The notes below the pieces were generated by a model. The model saw nothing but the letters and a program-made list of their open reading frames with translations, was not told the origin of the DNA and did no database searches. Shown in pieces: positions 27,660-37,809 of a stretch of 64,000 nt of DNA. Source of the DNA: an uncultured Paracoccaceae bacterium. GTDB lineage: Bacteria > Pseudomonadota > Alphaproteobacteria > Rhodobacterales > Rhodobacteraceae. How positions within the stretch are numbered: position 1 is the first letter of the stretch; each line of letters starts with the position of its first letter. The translations under genes and the position numbers were made by a program. The DNA lies in assembly GCA_943787985.1 (NCBI GenBank), contig CALSOO010000005.1, positions 186,001 through 250,000 of the forward strand, given 5' to 3'.

Positions 27660-29423
27660 ATGTCTAAGAGTAAGTTCGACAAAACCAAGCTGCCAAGCCG
27701 CCACGTCACCGAAGGGCCAGAGCGCGCGCCGCACCGGTCCTACTACTACGCCATGGGCATGACCGAAGAAGAAATTCACCAGCCTTTGGTTGGCGTCGCG
27801 ACCTGCTGGAACGAAGCGGCCCCGTGCAACATTGCCCTGAACCGTCAGGCCCAATCGGTCAAAGTGGGCGTCAAAGCCGCTGCGGGCACCCCGCGCGAGT
27901 TCACCACCATCACCGTCACCGACGGCATCGCGATGGGGCATGAAGGCATGCGCTCCTCTTTGGCCTCGCGCGAAGCGATTGCGGACACGGTTGAGTTGAC
28001 GATGCGCGGTCACTGCTATGATGCCCTTGTGGGTCTGGCGGGGTGTGACAAATCCTTGCCCGGCATGATGATGGCGATGATCCGTTTGAATGTCCCTTCT
28101 GTGTTTTTGTACGGCGGTTCGATTTTGCCGGGTCGTGTGGCCCCGGGCGCTGCGGTTCCGGCGGAATACGCTGACCGCGATCTGACCGTCCAAGACATGT
28201 TCGAGGCCGTCGGCCATCAGCAAAACGGCACCATGACCGAAGCCGAGCTTGATATTCTGGAGCGCGTCGCGTGCCCGACAGCCGGTGCCTGTGGCGGCCA
28301 GTTCACCGCCAACACCATGGCCTGCGTGTCCGAGGCCATCGGCCTTGCGCTGCCCAACTCCTCAGGTGCGCCTGCGCCGTTCCTGTCCCGTGATGAATAC
28401 GCCAAAGCCTCTGGTGAGGCGGTCATGAACCTGATCGAAACGAACATCCGCGCCCGTGACATTTGCACCCGCCAAGCCTTCGAGAACGCCGCGCGCGTTG
28501 TTGCGTGCACAGGCGGTTCTACCAATGCGGGCCTGCACTTGCCTGCGATGGCCCATGAAGCGGGCATTGATTTCTTCCTCGAAGATGTCTGCGAAATTTT
28601 CCGCGACACTCCGTATTTTGTCGATCTCAAACCGGGCGGTCAGTACGTCGCCAAAGATTTGTACGAAGCGGGCGGCATTTATGTCGTGATGAAAGAGCTG
28701 CGTAAAGCCGGATTGATGCATGAAGACTGCATGACGGCCACCGGATATTCCATCGGCGAAGAGATGGACAAAATCGACCTGAAGGCCGACGGCAAGGTCA
28801 TTTACCCGATCGAAACACCGTTGACCAAAACTGGCGGCGTTGTCGGCCTGAAGGGCAACATCGCCCCTGAAGGCGCCATCGTGAAAGTGGCAGGCATGGA
28901 AGCCCAGCACCAGTTGTTCACCGGCCCTGCCCGCATCTTTGAATGCGAACAAGACGCTTTTGAAGCCGTCCAAAACCGTGCCTATGACGAAGGCGATGTA
29001 TTCGTGATCCGCAACGAGGGCCCTTCCGGCGGCCCCGGCATGCGCGAAATGCTCGCGACCACTGCCGCGCTGTCCGGTCAGGGTATGGGCAAGAAAGTCG
29101 CTCTTATCACTGACGGTCGCTTCTCTGGCGCGACTCGCGGCTTTTGTGTGGGTCACGTTGGCCCCGAAGCTGCCCATGGCGGTCCGATTGCCTTGCTCAA
29201 GGACGGCGATGTGATCACGCTCAATGCCATTGAAGGCACATTGAATGTGGCCCTCACAGACGACGAGCTGGCAGAGCGCAAAGCCGCATGGGAAGGTCCA
29301 CGCGACACGATATACGGTGCTGGTGCGCTTTGGAAATACGCCAAGCTGGTCGGCGCAACTTACAAAGGTGCCGTGACGCATCCCGGCGCGAAAGACGAGG
29401 GTCATGAATACTGGGATCTTTAA
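27660..29423 (+). CDS. ilvD: Dihydroxy-acid dehydratase
   Basis: Fe-S dehydratase of valine/isoleucine biosynthesis; converts 2,3-dihydroxy-3-methylbutanoate to 2-oxo-isovalerate. 587 residues. Cluster cysteines appear in [36 protein letters not shown] and [17 protein letters not shown]; the phosphate/substrate part is [22 protein letters not shown] and [29 protein letters not shown]. The start [16 protein letters not shown] at 27660 matches the family; the open frame extends upstream. The 3' end overlaps the lipoprotein gene by 20 bases. Confidence 0.97.
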   Translation: MSKSKFDKTKLPSRHVTEGPERAPHRSYYYAMGMTEEEIHQPLVGVATCWNEAAPCNIALNRQAQSVKVGVKAAAGTPREFTTITVTDGIAMGHEGMRSSLASREAIADTVELTMRGHCYDALVGLAGCDKSLPGMMMAMIRLNVPSVFLYGGSILPGRVAPGAAVPAEYADRDLTVQDMFEAVGHQQNGTMTEAELDILERVACPTAGACGGQFTANTMACVSEAIGLALPNSSGAPAPFLSRDEYAKASGEAVMNLIETNIRARDICTRQAFENAARVVACTGGSTNAGLHLPAMAHEAGIDFFLEDVCEIFRDTPYFVDLKPGGQYVAKDLYEAGGIYVVMKELRKAGLMHEDCMTATGYSIGEEMDKIDLKADGKVIYPIETPLTKTGGVVGLKGNIAPEGAIVKVAGMEAQHQLFTGPARIFECEQDAFEAVQNRAYDEGDVFVIRNEGPSGGPGMREMLATTAALSGQGMGKKVALITDGRFSGATRGFCVGHVGPEAAHGGPIALLKDGDVITLNAIEGTLNVALTDDELAERKAAWEGPRDTIYGAGALWKYAKLVGATYKGAVTHPGAKDEGHEYWDL

Positions 29424-30045
29424 AGCGATAGCCCTGTGCATCGCCATCGCCCTTGCGGGCTGCGGCGATGTGGAGGGGCTTGGCTTCTTGCAACCTCCCG
29501 AAGACGGCGCCCCTGTGTCCGTCAAACCATTTACGCAAGTCGAGATGGTTCAAGGCGGCGTGACATTGGTGCCGCCTGCGGGGTTTTGCGTGGACCCTGT
29601 CAGCGTCACGCAAACCTTTGCACTGCTTGCGCGGTGTGACGTGTTGGGGGGCCGCAACGGCGCCTTGGACGCACCGCTAGGCATCATGACGGTCAGCTTT
29701 GCAAAAGCCCCGAACCGGGATGCCCTGTCCTCCGCGACCTTGGCCTCGTCCCAAACAAGCGGCACGGTGGTAAAGCAGGAAACACTGGCGGGACGCACCA
29801 TGGTGCAACTGCGCGGCACCGCTCCAGCCGAACGGTTTTCCGACGTCCATTGGCGCACCGTAGACCAAATCAACGGCTTTGACGTGTCTGTTGCGCTTTA
29901 CGCCCCGAAAGGCAGCCCCGCCCTGTCGACGCGCGGTCCGGCCATCATGGCCCGCGTCCTTGATGGTTCACAAAGCGCCAGTGTGGCCAAAGATGTTGCC
30001 GTACGGACGCTTCGCCCGCCTACAAAACCAAAAAAACTGTTCTGA
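29404..30045 (+). CDS. Predicted lipoprotein of unknown function
   Basis: 213 residues. Leader [20 protein letters not shown] with lipobox LAGC at about residue 20. The mature part has one disulfide-like pair (GFCVDPVSV...LLARCDVL) and [18 protein letters not shown]. It starts 20 bases inside the end of ilvD, so it is cotranscribed, and it precedes the DUF6478 gene by 76 bases. Function unknown. Confidence 0.82.
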   Translation: MNTGIFKAIALCIAIALAGCGDVEGLGFLQPPEDGAPVSVKPFTQVEMVQGGVTLVPPAGFCVDPVSVTQTFALLARCDVLGGRNGALDAPLGIMTVSFAKAPNRDALSSATLASSQTSGTVVKQETLAGRTMVQLRGTAPAERFSDVHWRTVDQINGFDVSVALYAPKGSPALSTRGPAIMARVLDGSQSASVAKDVAVRTLRPPTKPKKLF

Positions 30046-30121
30046 TTACAATTGCAGGTTTATTTGGTTGAAACGTTTTCGTTACATAGTAAGCAAGACG
30101 AAAACGGGGCAGCACTGACGC

Positions 30122-30895
30122 ATGGGCGAAAAATCAACCAGCTTATTGGATCGATTGACACATCGGCGTATCATGCGCCGCTGGGCACGTGTGGCACGCA
30201 ATGCGGCGGACATGCCGCTGGCCGTTCTGCGCCAAAATCGCGCCGCAGCCCGTCTTTTGCGCACCCATCTGGACCGCTTGATCCACAGCGCGGATGAACG
30301 CCTTGCACTGCCTGCTGTTGGGTCGTCCAGCTTTCAAAAACCTCATAATGCCGATTGGTCATGGCGCCCCCAGCTTTGGCGCGGCCCTCTCGCGACACCC
30401 GGCATGTCAACGGTTCAGAGCAAGTCGATGATGGGCGAAGAAGTGACGCTGTTTCACGACTGCAAATACAGTGAACTGACCCTGCGCCAGTTGCGCAATT
30501 TGCGCGAAGAAGACCTCGCGCCCTATGGCCTCCGTATGGATGTTTTCAAGTTCGACGGTTCGTTTCTTTCGCTCGTTGTCGATTTGCCCGCAGATGCCAC
30601 GCGCGGTCTGAAGAAGACCCATCTGGTCGGGATGAACTGCATCGTCGAGATGGAAAAACCGCTTGAGATTTTTGCACGTTTGAACATCAAACATGGTCCC
30701 AACACAGAACAGATCGTGCGAGAACTCCCTTTGCACGAAGAAGATATTATCGTCGAATTTGATCTGGCCTATTCGAACCTGAACGAGAAACGCGTCGAAA
30801 AAGCGTGGATCGACTTGATCTTTGAAGGCCCGGAAATGAACCAGGTGGTATTGCGGGACTTAACCTTTTCTCGCCGCCCCCGCGCACAGCTGTAA
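30122..30895 (+). CDS. DUF6478 family protein
   Basis: 257-residue conserved Rhodobacteraceae protein of unknown function. Arg-rich helical N-terminus (LLDRLTHRRIMRRWARVARNA), a middle segment WSWRPQLWRGPLATPGMSTVQSKSMMGEEVTLFHDC, then a beta-rich domain (RMDVFKFDGSFLSLVVDLP, LNIKHGPNTEQIVRELP, VEFDLAYSNLNEKRVEKAWIDLIFE). The layout looks like a polysaccharide-related or carbohydrate-binding fold, but that is only an impression. Same-strand neighbour at 30908. Confidence 0.85.
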   Translation: MGEKSTSLLDRLTHRRIMRRWARVARNAADMPLAVLRQNRAAARLLRTHLDRLIHSADERLALPAVGSSSFQKPHNADWSWRPQLWRGPLATPGMSTVQSKSMMGEEVTLFHDCKYSELTLRQLRNLREEDLAPYGLRMDVFKFDGSFLSLVVDLPADATRGLKKTHLVGMNCIVEMEKPLEIFARLNIKHGPNTEQIVRELPLHEEDIIVEFDLAYSNLNEKRVEKAWIDLIFEGPEMNQVVLRDLTFSRRPRAQL

Positions 30896-30907
30896 GGAGC
30901 CTGAAGC

Positions 30908-31273
30908 ATGAGCACATTGACCCTGACAGCTACCAAAATGCGCCGCGGTGTGTGGGAGGGTGTTATCACCCAAACCGGCAAGGGCGTTCCGCAGATTGCG
31001 GTGACCCATCTGGACACGCCGGTCCCTGATTTCGATTTGGTCGAAAGCGGAGACACGTGGGTGTTGCGTGTACCTGTTCCTGCTGAAGCGATCGCAGATG
31101 GGGTACAGACCTTTCTCATCAATGACCTGTCTGACGGGACGCGGCTTGGGTATTTTACGTTGATCGCAGGCGAAGCCCTTGGCGACGACATGCGCGTGGA
31201 AATGGAATTGCTGCGTGCCGAACTCGACATGTTGAAGCGCGCGTTCCGCCGCCATTGTGTTGAGACCTCTTGA
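30908..31273 (+). CDS. Hypothetical protein linked to DUF6478 gene
   Basis: 121 residues, cytoplasmic by appearance. Mostly beta (WEGVITQTGKGVPQIAVTHLDTPVPDF; WVLRVPVPAEAIADGVQTFLI) with a C-terminal amphipathic helix (MRVEMELLRAELDMLKRAFRRHC), possibly a dimer coil. Starts 12 bases after the DUF6478 stop with AAGGAG as ribosome site, so they are one operon. Not recognised further. Confidence 0.78.
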   Translation: MSTLTLTATKMRRGVWEGVITQTGKGVPQIAVTHLDTPVPDFDLVESGDTWVLRVPVPAEAIADGVQTFLINDLSDGTRLGYFTLIAGEALGDDMRVEMELLRAELDMLKRAFRRHCVETS

Positions 31274-31284
31274 TGTCCGCCTGA

Positions 31285-31305
31285 CGTTCCATTGCGAATG
31301 GGACG
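31285..31305 (+). terminator. Hairpin after the DUF6478 operon
   Basis: 9-bp stem CGTTCCATT/AATGGGACG with one G-T pair and a 3-base loop, 12 bases after the last stop of the operon. No T-tract follows, so intrinsic termination is uncertain. Confidence 0.4.
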
Positions 31306-31376
31306 CCGAAGATAACTGAATCGTCACTTTTTCATTCTAAGCTGGGTTTGTTTTTCGACAAACAATGGAGCGCGGC

Positions 31377-32526
31377 ATGGCAAGTACTACAAATCAGGTC
31401 ATCTACCTTGGTCGTTTTGCGGACGCAGATACGAATGAGGCCAGTTATCAAATTGAAGACAATTCAATTTACCAACAAAGCTTCGGCTCTTCTGGCAGCC
31501 CCTTAAAGAACCAGATCACCACTGCACAGTTTACCGACGGGAACGTGTGGTCACCCGCAATCGAAACCGACAACACTGGTTTGCCTGGGGATTTTGTAAT
31601 CCTATGATATCGGAACAGGATCGCAAACCTACGAACTCGACAGCCTTGCCGTTGTCACAATGGATGTCACCTACAACGACGGCTCTACAGTGAGCTTTTC
31701 ACAGGTCGTGATGTTCCAGACAACGCAAGGAGACTTGTTTTTAGGAAACTCCGACTTTCGGGGCACTGATATTGCCCTACCTATGCGTGGTGGAATCCAG
31801 TCTATTGACGTCACTTCTATTGAAAACTCCAGTTATACCGGCGTTATGAACGAGAACTTGCAAGATTTCGTGTGCTTTGCAGCTGGTACCCACATCATGG
31901 CAAAACACGGTGAGGTCGCAGTAGAAGAATTGGCTGTCGGCGATCTGATCCGTACGTTGGATCATGGATTTCAACCATTGCGTTGGGTCGGCACGCATAC
32001 ATTCCAAATCCGCGATGATGCGGCCCCGATCCAAATCAGCGCAGGTGCACTTGCACCCAACGTGCCGCATTCTGATCTGATTGTGTCACCTCAGCACCGA
32101 ATTCTTGTGTCCTCCCTTATTGCAGAGCGCATGTTTGGAATGCCTCAGGTTCTGGTGCCGTCCAAAGCCCTCTTGCCTTTGGAAGGCGTCCACTCCAGCG
32201 CTGCCAAAGGGCAGAGCATTACCTATTTTCACCTTCTTTTTGACCGCCATGAAATTGTGTTCGCCGAAGGCGCTTTGACCGAAAGTTTTTTCATCGGCGA
32301 CCAAAGTCTTAAGCTGCTGTCCCCACAGCAAATATGGCAAGTGCTTGCAGCCCGTGGATCTGCTGGCTCACAGCGTTTTGCCCGTATGCAACCCGCGCGC
32401 CAATTTGCGGTCGGGCGCAAACGCGGCTCATTGATCGCGCGTCATATCAAAAACCAAATGGATGTTTTTGTTCCATACGTCAGGTCAAGAGAAGCACCTA
32501 AAGGGGAACACGCCGTGCGCGCGTGA
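31377..32526 (+). pseudogene. Hint (hedgehog/intein) domain protein, frameshifted
   Basis: Two frames of one gene: MASTTNQVIYLGRFADADT... runs from 31377 to a stop at 31605, and the next frame continues at 31606 with DIGTGSQTYELDSLAVVTMDVTYNDG. A single extra base near 31605 would join them into about 382 residues. The C-terminal half is a Hint-type module: VCFAAGTHIMAKHGEVAVEELAVGDLIRTLDHG, RWVGTHTF, SPQHRILV and a HLLFDRHEIVFAEGALTESFFIG segment. Such proteins in Roseobacters are often secreted by type I systems. The start at 31377 has GGAG six bases upstream. The break may be a sequence error, since the next three genes carry many similar ones. Confidence 0.8.
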
Positions 32527-32558
32527 TCCGACAACCTGAGGTCGCAATCCACGAAAAA

Positions 32559-32580
32559 GGGCGAAGTTTTAACTTCGCCC
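32559..32580. terminator. Bidirectional terminator hairpin
   Basis: Perfect inverted repeat GGGCGAAGTT-TT-AACTTCGCCC between the Hint gene (+) and ctpA (-). On the minus strand it is followed by TTTTT, the arrangement of a Rho-independent terminator for ctpA. Confidence 0.8.
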
Positions 32581-32631
32581 CTATTCTCAATCAAATCCGC
32601 GCAGATGGCCCTGAAACAGGGCCTCTTGGCT

Positions 32632-33978
32632 TTAGTCCTGTGGACCCAGCGCGCTCAACCCTTTGAGGATATCGATGGCATAGGCCAATTGATAATCCTC
32701 TTCGCGCAGTGCTGCCGCAGCTTCGGCCTTGTCACGGTCCGCTTCGATTTGACGGATTTCGTCTTCGCTCAGAGCTGTCGTTGTTCAAGCTGCCGCGCAG
32801 ATCCGCTTCGGAACGGCTGTTGCGTTCGGCCTCTTCCTCTTCGTTAGCATTCGGATCACGACGTGGTTGTTCCACGATGATGTCGGGCGAAACGCCCAGC
32901 GCCTGGATCGAGCGGCCCGACGGCGTGTAGTACCGTGCCGTTGTCAGGCGCATCGCACCCTCACCGCGCAGTGGCATCACTGTCTGCACAGACCCTTTGC
33001 CAAAGCTTTTGGTTCCAACAACGATCGCGCGGCGGTGATCCTGCAACGCACCTGCCACGATTTCTGACGCTGAGGCGGACCCGCCGTTGATCAGAACGAC
33101 GATTGGCTTGCCTTCGGCCAGATCGCCCGACGTCGCGTTAAATCGGTCACCCTCTTCGGCCACATTGCGTCCACGGGTCGAAACGATTTCGCCTTCATCA
33201 AGGAACGCATCAGAGACGCGGATCGCCTGCGTCAGCAAGCCACCGGGGTTGTTGCGCAAGTCGATGACAAAGCCGTTGACGTTGTCCATGCCACCCAGCG
33301 CTTCGACCTCTTCGGCCAGCTTTTCCTCAAGTTGTGGCGTAGGTCTGTGTCGTTGAACGTGGTCACGCGCAATACAACTGTGTCGCCTTCGGTCCGTGTG
33401 CGCACGGCGCTGCAGTTCGATTGTGTCGCGGATAATGGACACGTCAAACGGCTCGGATTCGCCTTCGCGCACCACTGTGATCACGATTTCGGACCCTTTC
33501 AGGACCGCGCATCTGTTCGAGACCGCTTCGTCCAAGGTCAGACCCAACAAAGTTTCACCGTCCACATGGGTGATGAAAGTCGCCGGCTTCCATGCCCGCC
33601 TCATCCGCCGGAGTGCCGTCCATCGGCGAAACGACTTTCACAAAGCCCTCTTCCTGGGTGACCTCGATACCAAGCCCGCCAAATTCACCGCGCGTCTGCA
33701 CCCGCATCGCTGCCGCATCTTTGGGTGACAGGTAGCTGGAATGTGGATCAAGCGATGTCAGCATGCCGTCGATCGCCGCTTCAATCAGTTCTTCGGAGTC
33801 GACTTCTTCGACATATTGCGCGCGGATGCGTTCAAAGATGTCTCCGAAAAGATCCAACTGCTCGTAAACACTGGCTTTTGATTCCGTCTCTTGCGCCAAA
33901 AGTGGCCCTGCGACTCTGCGTTGTGGCCAGAACCCCTGCCAAAGTGCCGCCCAGCGCGGCCATCACAAACTTCTTCAC
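32632..33978 (-). pseudogene. ctpA: S41 family C-terminal processing peptidase, multiply frameshifted
   Basis: Carboxy-terminal processing protease of the periplasm. Pieces of one gene in different frames: leader KKFVMAALGGTLAGVLATTQ from GTG 33978; ASVYEQLDLFGDIFERIRAQYVEEV; PDZ part GGLGIEVTQEEGFVKVVSPMDGTPADEAG; catalytic core GFVIDLRNNPGGLLTQAI, VLINGGSASASEIVAGALQDH (Ser) and VVGTKSFGKGSVQT (Lys); tail LREEDYQLAYAIDILKGL to TAA 32632. I count about nine extra single bases (near 33924, 33578, two plus one around 33500-33530, three around 33345-33405, one near 32775). Two groups add up to three bases and restore frame, which is what read errors would do. Follows envC by 3 bases. Confidence 0.85.
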
Positions 33979-33981
33979 AGT

Positions 33982-35123
33982 TTATTCATCCTTGTCGGTA
34001 AGGAACCAGTTCATCGGATCCTGAGGAACGTTATCTTGTCTAACTTCTATATAGAGCGTTTCTGACGCCCCATTGCCAGCCCCAACGCCACCTGTTGACG
34101 CGGATGTGTCAATATTGGCCTCATCCAGCCCCCCCATCAGCCCCAAAGGTGTCCCTTCGCTGATCACTTGTCCGGCAGCACCGTAAACGGAGTGCAGTCC
34201 TGCTATCACAAAAAGCGTTCCTGTTTGTGGTTCAAGGATGACAACATTTCCATAATCCAGCAGTGGGCCCTGGTAGCGAATGGTGGCTTCGGTCGGGGCA
34301 ACACCAGCGCCCCCGGACGGGTGGCCAGCAAAATTCCGGGCCGAATGATGCCCGCGGCGTCCGCCTCGTTTGCGCTGCGCAGGATGATCCCTTGGGCAGG
34401 CAAGGTCAGCCCCCCGATCCGGTCATCCAGCGGTGGCAAGTCCAGTGGTGCAGCATCTGGCGCAAGTTCTGATAGACCCGATGCAAAAGCATCAAGCGTT
34501 TCGGTGGATGAAATCAGGATCGCTGTGCGCACAGGGTCGGCCGTAAACCGCGTCGGCAGGTCTGTGCGTTCCGCCATCGCCCGATTGAGCGCGACCCGGG
34601 CCCGTTGCACTTCCGTCAAACCCATTGCAATTGATCTGCCGCATCTTGTTGTAGCGCGCGTAACGTTTGCACCTCACTCAGGTCTTTGCGCAACTGGGCC
34701 GCGCGTGTGTTCAGCACTGGCGTCAGTTCCGCGAGCAACATTCCCGCCCGAGCCGTTCCTGTCGGCCCTTGCGGATGCAGAAATATCGTGGGCTGCTGCG
34801 TTGCCTCCGATAGCTTGGCAGCGCGCCCAACAGTTGCGCTACTTCGCCGTCGCGCGATTGCAGCTTGTCTGCGTCACCTGCGCTTCGCGTGATCGCCGCC
34901 TTGCGCAGGCCCGGAACGCATTGCGCGTCAGCCCGGCTTCGTAGGCGCTGAATGGTTTGCGTCAGGGCTTTGACGCGGTCGCGTGCGCCTATCGGCCTCG
35001 TCCAGCTGTAGTGACGCATCGCTCAGCAAGGCGGCAGCCGGCACGCGCGCCCTCCCCCCCGTCGCTTTGCGCCGATGCGCCGATTGGCAACAGCGCAAGG
35101 ATCAATGCAAAAATGTATCTCAT
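33982..35123 (-). pseudogene. envC: EnvC-like murein hydrolase activator (M23 fold), multiply frameshifted
   Basis: Periplasmic coiled-coil protein that activates amidases for septum splitting. From ATG 35123 the leader RYIFALILALLPIGASAQ is in frame, then pieces alternate frames: LSDASLQLDEADR, RDRVKALTQTIQ, LRKAAITRS, PTIFLHPQGPTGTARAGMLLAELTPVL, LSEVQTLRALQQDAADQLQ, TEVQRARVALNRAMAERTDLP, LPAQGIILRSANEADAAGI, ATIRYQGPLLDYGNVVILEPQTGTLFVIAG and the M23-like end ASETLYIEVRQDNVPQDPMNW. At least seven one-base indels are needed, both insertions (near 35038, 34988) and deletions (near 34626, 34308). Start overlaps the gpmI stop by ATGA. Confidence 0.83.
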
Positions 35124-36633
35124 GAGATCAGGTTGTGTCCGGTCATTTCAGCTGGCGCCTCCAACCCCATCATATGCAAAAGCGTCGGAGCCAAGTCACC
35201 TAGTTTGCCAGCACTCAGCGTAACATCGCCCATACCCACAACGGCCACTGGCACAGGGTTGAGCGTATGAGCGGTATGTGGACCCCCCGTTTCAGGGTCA
35301 ATCATCATTTCGCAATTGCCGTGATCCGCCGTCACGATCATCGCGCCGCCTTTGACCTTCAGCGCCTCTAACACGCGGGCCAGCCCTGCATCCACAGCTT
35401 CACATGCCGCGATGGCCGCCTGCAAATCCCCTGTATGTCCGACCATATCGGGGTTGGCGTAGTTCGTGACGATCAGATCATACCCCTCCTCGATGGCTTG
35501 TACGAAACTGTCGGTCACTTGGGCCGCGGACATCTCGGGTTGCAGATCGTAGGTCGCGACTTTGGGCGATTGTGGCATAAAACGTGCCTCTCCCGGTGAT
35601 GGCGCTTCGGCGCCTCCATTCAAAAAGAACGTTACATGCGGGTATTTTTCAGTTTCAGCCAAACGGAACTGCGTTTTGCCATGCTGCGCGACCCAAGCCC
35701 CCAACGTATTGACGATGTCCTCTTGGGGTAAGCTGTGCTCATATAGGCAGTGTGCGCGTCGGAATATGCGGCCATTCCAAGCAACCCCGCCCACTGCGGG
35801 CGCTTGCCAGCATCGAACCCGTCAAATGCAGGGTCTCCGATCGCTGCCATAATTTCGCGCGCCCGGTCAGCACGAAAATTGAGGCAGAAAAATCCGTCCC
35901 CGTCCTTGGCCCCTGTGTAGTTTCCAAGGACCGTTGCAGGCAGGAATTCATCTGTGACATCCTGAGCATAGGCCGCTTCGATGGCGTCTTGCGGTGTGGC
36001 GGCCTGTCCCCCTGTTCCGTGGACAATCGCGTCAAAGGCTGTGCTGACCCGTTCCCAGCGGTTGTCGCGGTCCAGTGCAAAGTAGCGTCCGGTCAGGGTC
36101 GCGATTTGCACCCCCTGCGGCAAACTTTTCAACAACGTTTCAAAGAACCCTTTGATGCTTTGTGGTGCAACATCGCGCCCGTCGCCCAGCGCGTGAATGA
36201 CAACAGGCAGATCAGCGTCCCGACATGCCTTGGCCGCTGCAACCATATGGGTGAGGTGCCCGTGCACCCCCCCATCCGAAATGAGGCCCATCAGATGCGC
36301 TGTGCCGTTGGCCGCTTTGGTTTTTGCAATGAACTCTGTCAGAGGCGCGTTTTTGAAAAAGCTGCCGTCTTCGATGGCCAGATCAATTTGTCCAAGGTCC
36401 ATCGCCACAACGCGCCCTGCTCCGATGTTTGTGTGTCCCACTTCGGAATTGCCCATCTGGCCACGCGGCAACCCCACGTCGGGGCCATGCGTTATCAATG
36501 TCGCGTTGGGCGCCGTGGCCATGATGTGATCCATGGTGGGCGTATGTGCCAAGGCGGGTGCGTTGCCTGCCATGGTGTCAGACAAACCCCAGCCATCAAG
36601 GATGCAAAGAACGACGGGTTTTGGAATACTCAT
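35120..36633 (-). pseudogene. gpmI: Phosphoglycerate mutase (2,3-BPG-independent), one frameshift
   Basis: Interconverts 2- and 3-phosphoglycerate in glycolysis. The N-terminal 300 residues run from ATG 36633 (PKPVVLCILDGWGLS; catalytic Ser region MGNSEVGHTNIGAGRVV; HALGDGRDVAPQSIKGF) to AAYSDAHTAYMSTAYPK, where the frame is lost near 35735. The other frame resumes at EDIVNTLGAWVAQHGKTQF and contains the metal ligands in YANPDMVGHTGDLQAAIAAC and IVTADHGNCEMM to the stop at 35120. One missing base explains the break. Loss of this glycolytic enzyme would be surprising, so an error in the sequence is likely. Confidence 0.88.
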
Positions 36634-36780
36634 AGATGCGCCTGCTGTCTGTTTTGCGCAGTTCTATCGGGTTTGCGACGCGGATTGAAGCGCGGAAGAT
36701 ATTTGCGGCCTTTGAGGCGCGTTCATGCGCGAAATTATCCGCGCGTGACCTAGAATTTGTGTCACGCGCAGCTTGGCCAT

Positions 36781-37062
36781 TTACAGAAATGGCGTGTTGC
36801 TCTCATCATCAGCGTCATCCGTTGTGTCATCCTCTTTTGAAGACCGGAAGTGGTTGATAATGACGGTCAAAGCCACCGCTCCCAGCATGATCGCGGACGT
36901 GCGCACAAAGGAGCTTTCGCTGAGTGGCAGGATGCTTGCCGCGTGGGGGAAAAGGGCCTGGATGGCTTCGAGTAATAGCGCTGATGCCCCGCCAAGCCCC
37001 ATAGCTTCAAGTGGTGTAGTATGTTTCGACATGACAGTATCTTTCGTGATGTGCGCCATCAT
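36781..37062 (-). CDS. Small membrane protein with acidic tail
   Basis: 93 residues if started at ATG 37062 (GGAAAAC upstream), or 83 from 37032. One or two hydrophobic segments (EAMGLGGASALLLEAIQALFPHAASILPL; AIMLGAVALTVIINHF) and a very acidic C-terminus (SSKEDDTTDDADDESN). The size and layout recall small holin-like or stress membrane proteins, but nothing is diagnostic. Moderate confidence that it is coding. Confidence 0.5.
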   Translation of the reverse strand: MMAHITKDTVMSKHTTPLEAMGLGGASALLLEAIQALFPHAASILPLSESSFVRTSAIMLGAVALTVIINHFRSSKEDDTTDDADDESNTPFL

Positions 37063-37225
37063 GCGTTTTCCGTGGTGGGGATATGTGCTATGATATAGGC
37101 GCTTGGTTTCGGTCAGGCGGCTCGGCTTGTTCGTTTTGCAGTGGATCGGCTGAGCCTCACCTTCGTAACAAACTTGGCTGTTTTTTGCCAACTAAACCTG
37201 TCATTTACTGTCATTTTATATCATA

Positions 37226-37235
37226 ATGATGCATC
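37226..37235. promoter_or_regulatory. Candidate operator half of a repeat pair, copy 1
   Basis: ATGATGCATC, containing the palindrome GATGCATC; repeated 59 bases downstream. Possible binding site of the adjacent HTH protein. Confidence 0.35.
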
Positions 37236-37284
37236 AACTCACCATAAGTTGTGTTAATTTGACAACTCTTTACCGTATATTGAT

Positions 37285-37294
37285 ATGATGCATC
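37285..37294. promoter_or_regulatory. Candidate operator half of a repeat pair, copy 2
   Basis: Second exact copy of ATGATGCATC, 87 bases upstream of the HTH gene start. Confidence 0.35.
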
Positions 37295-37380
37295 TGGCAT
37301 TTTGGTAATTTGATCGGTATAAACTAGTTAATATAACCGTCAAAAGACGGAAAAAGAGGCGAGAACACAGAGGTGATTCG

Positions 37381-37809
37381 ATGGTAGTCGAGGACTTGGG
37401 CAATGATCCGCACGAAGTATTTGCGGCTCGAAAGCTGGAAGCAAAACTCAGCACTGCGGAGCTGGCGCGTCGTTCAGGGCGCAGTGTGAATACGGTCAAG
37501 AAATACCTGTCTGGCGCGCTGACCCGCGAAACGACTGTGCAGGCATTGCATGAAGCATTGGATGCGTATGTTGCCGAACAGGCCGCAATACAGGCGGACC
37601 CACGGACGGCTATTTCGTCGCTGGGCAAAGCCCGCACTGATCCTGAATTCTTTGAAAAACAGGCATTGCAGGCGATAGAGGCTGCGCTGGAGCATCTGAG
37701 CACCGCTGCGACTTTGCGCATTGATCAGGACAAATCGTCGGACAAGACGTTCCTGAAACACCTTGCCCACAGGTTCCGCACTTTGAATGGATATCTTGAG
37801 CCTATCTGA
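37381..37809 (+). CDS. HTH-domain protein of unknown role
   Basis: 142 residues. N-terminal helix-turn-helix at about residues 14-60: VFAARKLEAKLSTAELARRSGRSVNTVKKYLSGALTRETTVQALHEALD. The remainder is helical with Ala/Leu-rich stretches (EKQALQAIEAALEHLSTAATL). GAGGTGATTCG gives a ribosome site before ATG 37381. The stop codon directly abuts the dnaE2 stop on the other strand within TGATCA. AT-rich upstream DNA and its position at the end of a shortened dnaE2 suggest it came with a rearrangement. Confidence 0.75.
   Translation: MVVEDLGNDPHEVFAARKLEAKLSTAELARRSGRSVNTVKKYLSGALTRETTVQALHEALDAYVAEQAAIQADPRTAISSLGKARTDPEFFEKQALQAIEAALEHLSTAATLRIDQDKSSDKTFLKHLAHRFRTLNGYLEPI

Larger units (their letters stand above)
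37063..37380. other. AT-rich intergenic region upstream of HTH gene
   Basis: 318 bases with no supported gene and clearly lower GC than the surroundings from about 37200. It contains a 5-bp-stem hairpin TTGGC-TGTTTTTT-GCCAA at 37174 and two copies of ATGATGCATC (37226 and 37285). Probable promoter and operator region of the HTH gene at 37381. Confidence 0.6.

Noticed and set aside
32632-33978. Programmed frameshifting in ctpA
   Set aside because: About nine separate one-base changes without slippery sites or conservation; errors or decay explain it better.
37174-37191. TTGGC/GCCAA hairpin with T-run as a terminator
   Set aside because: Only five base pairs and the T-run is in the loop; too weak to call.
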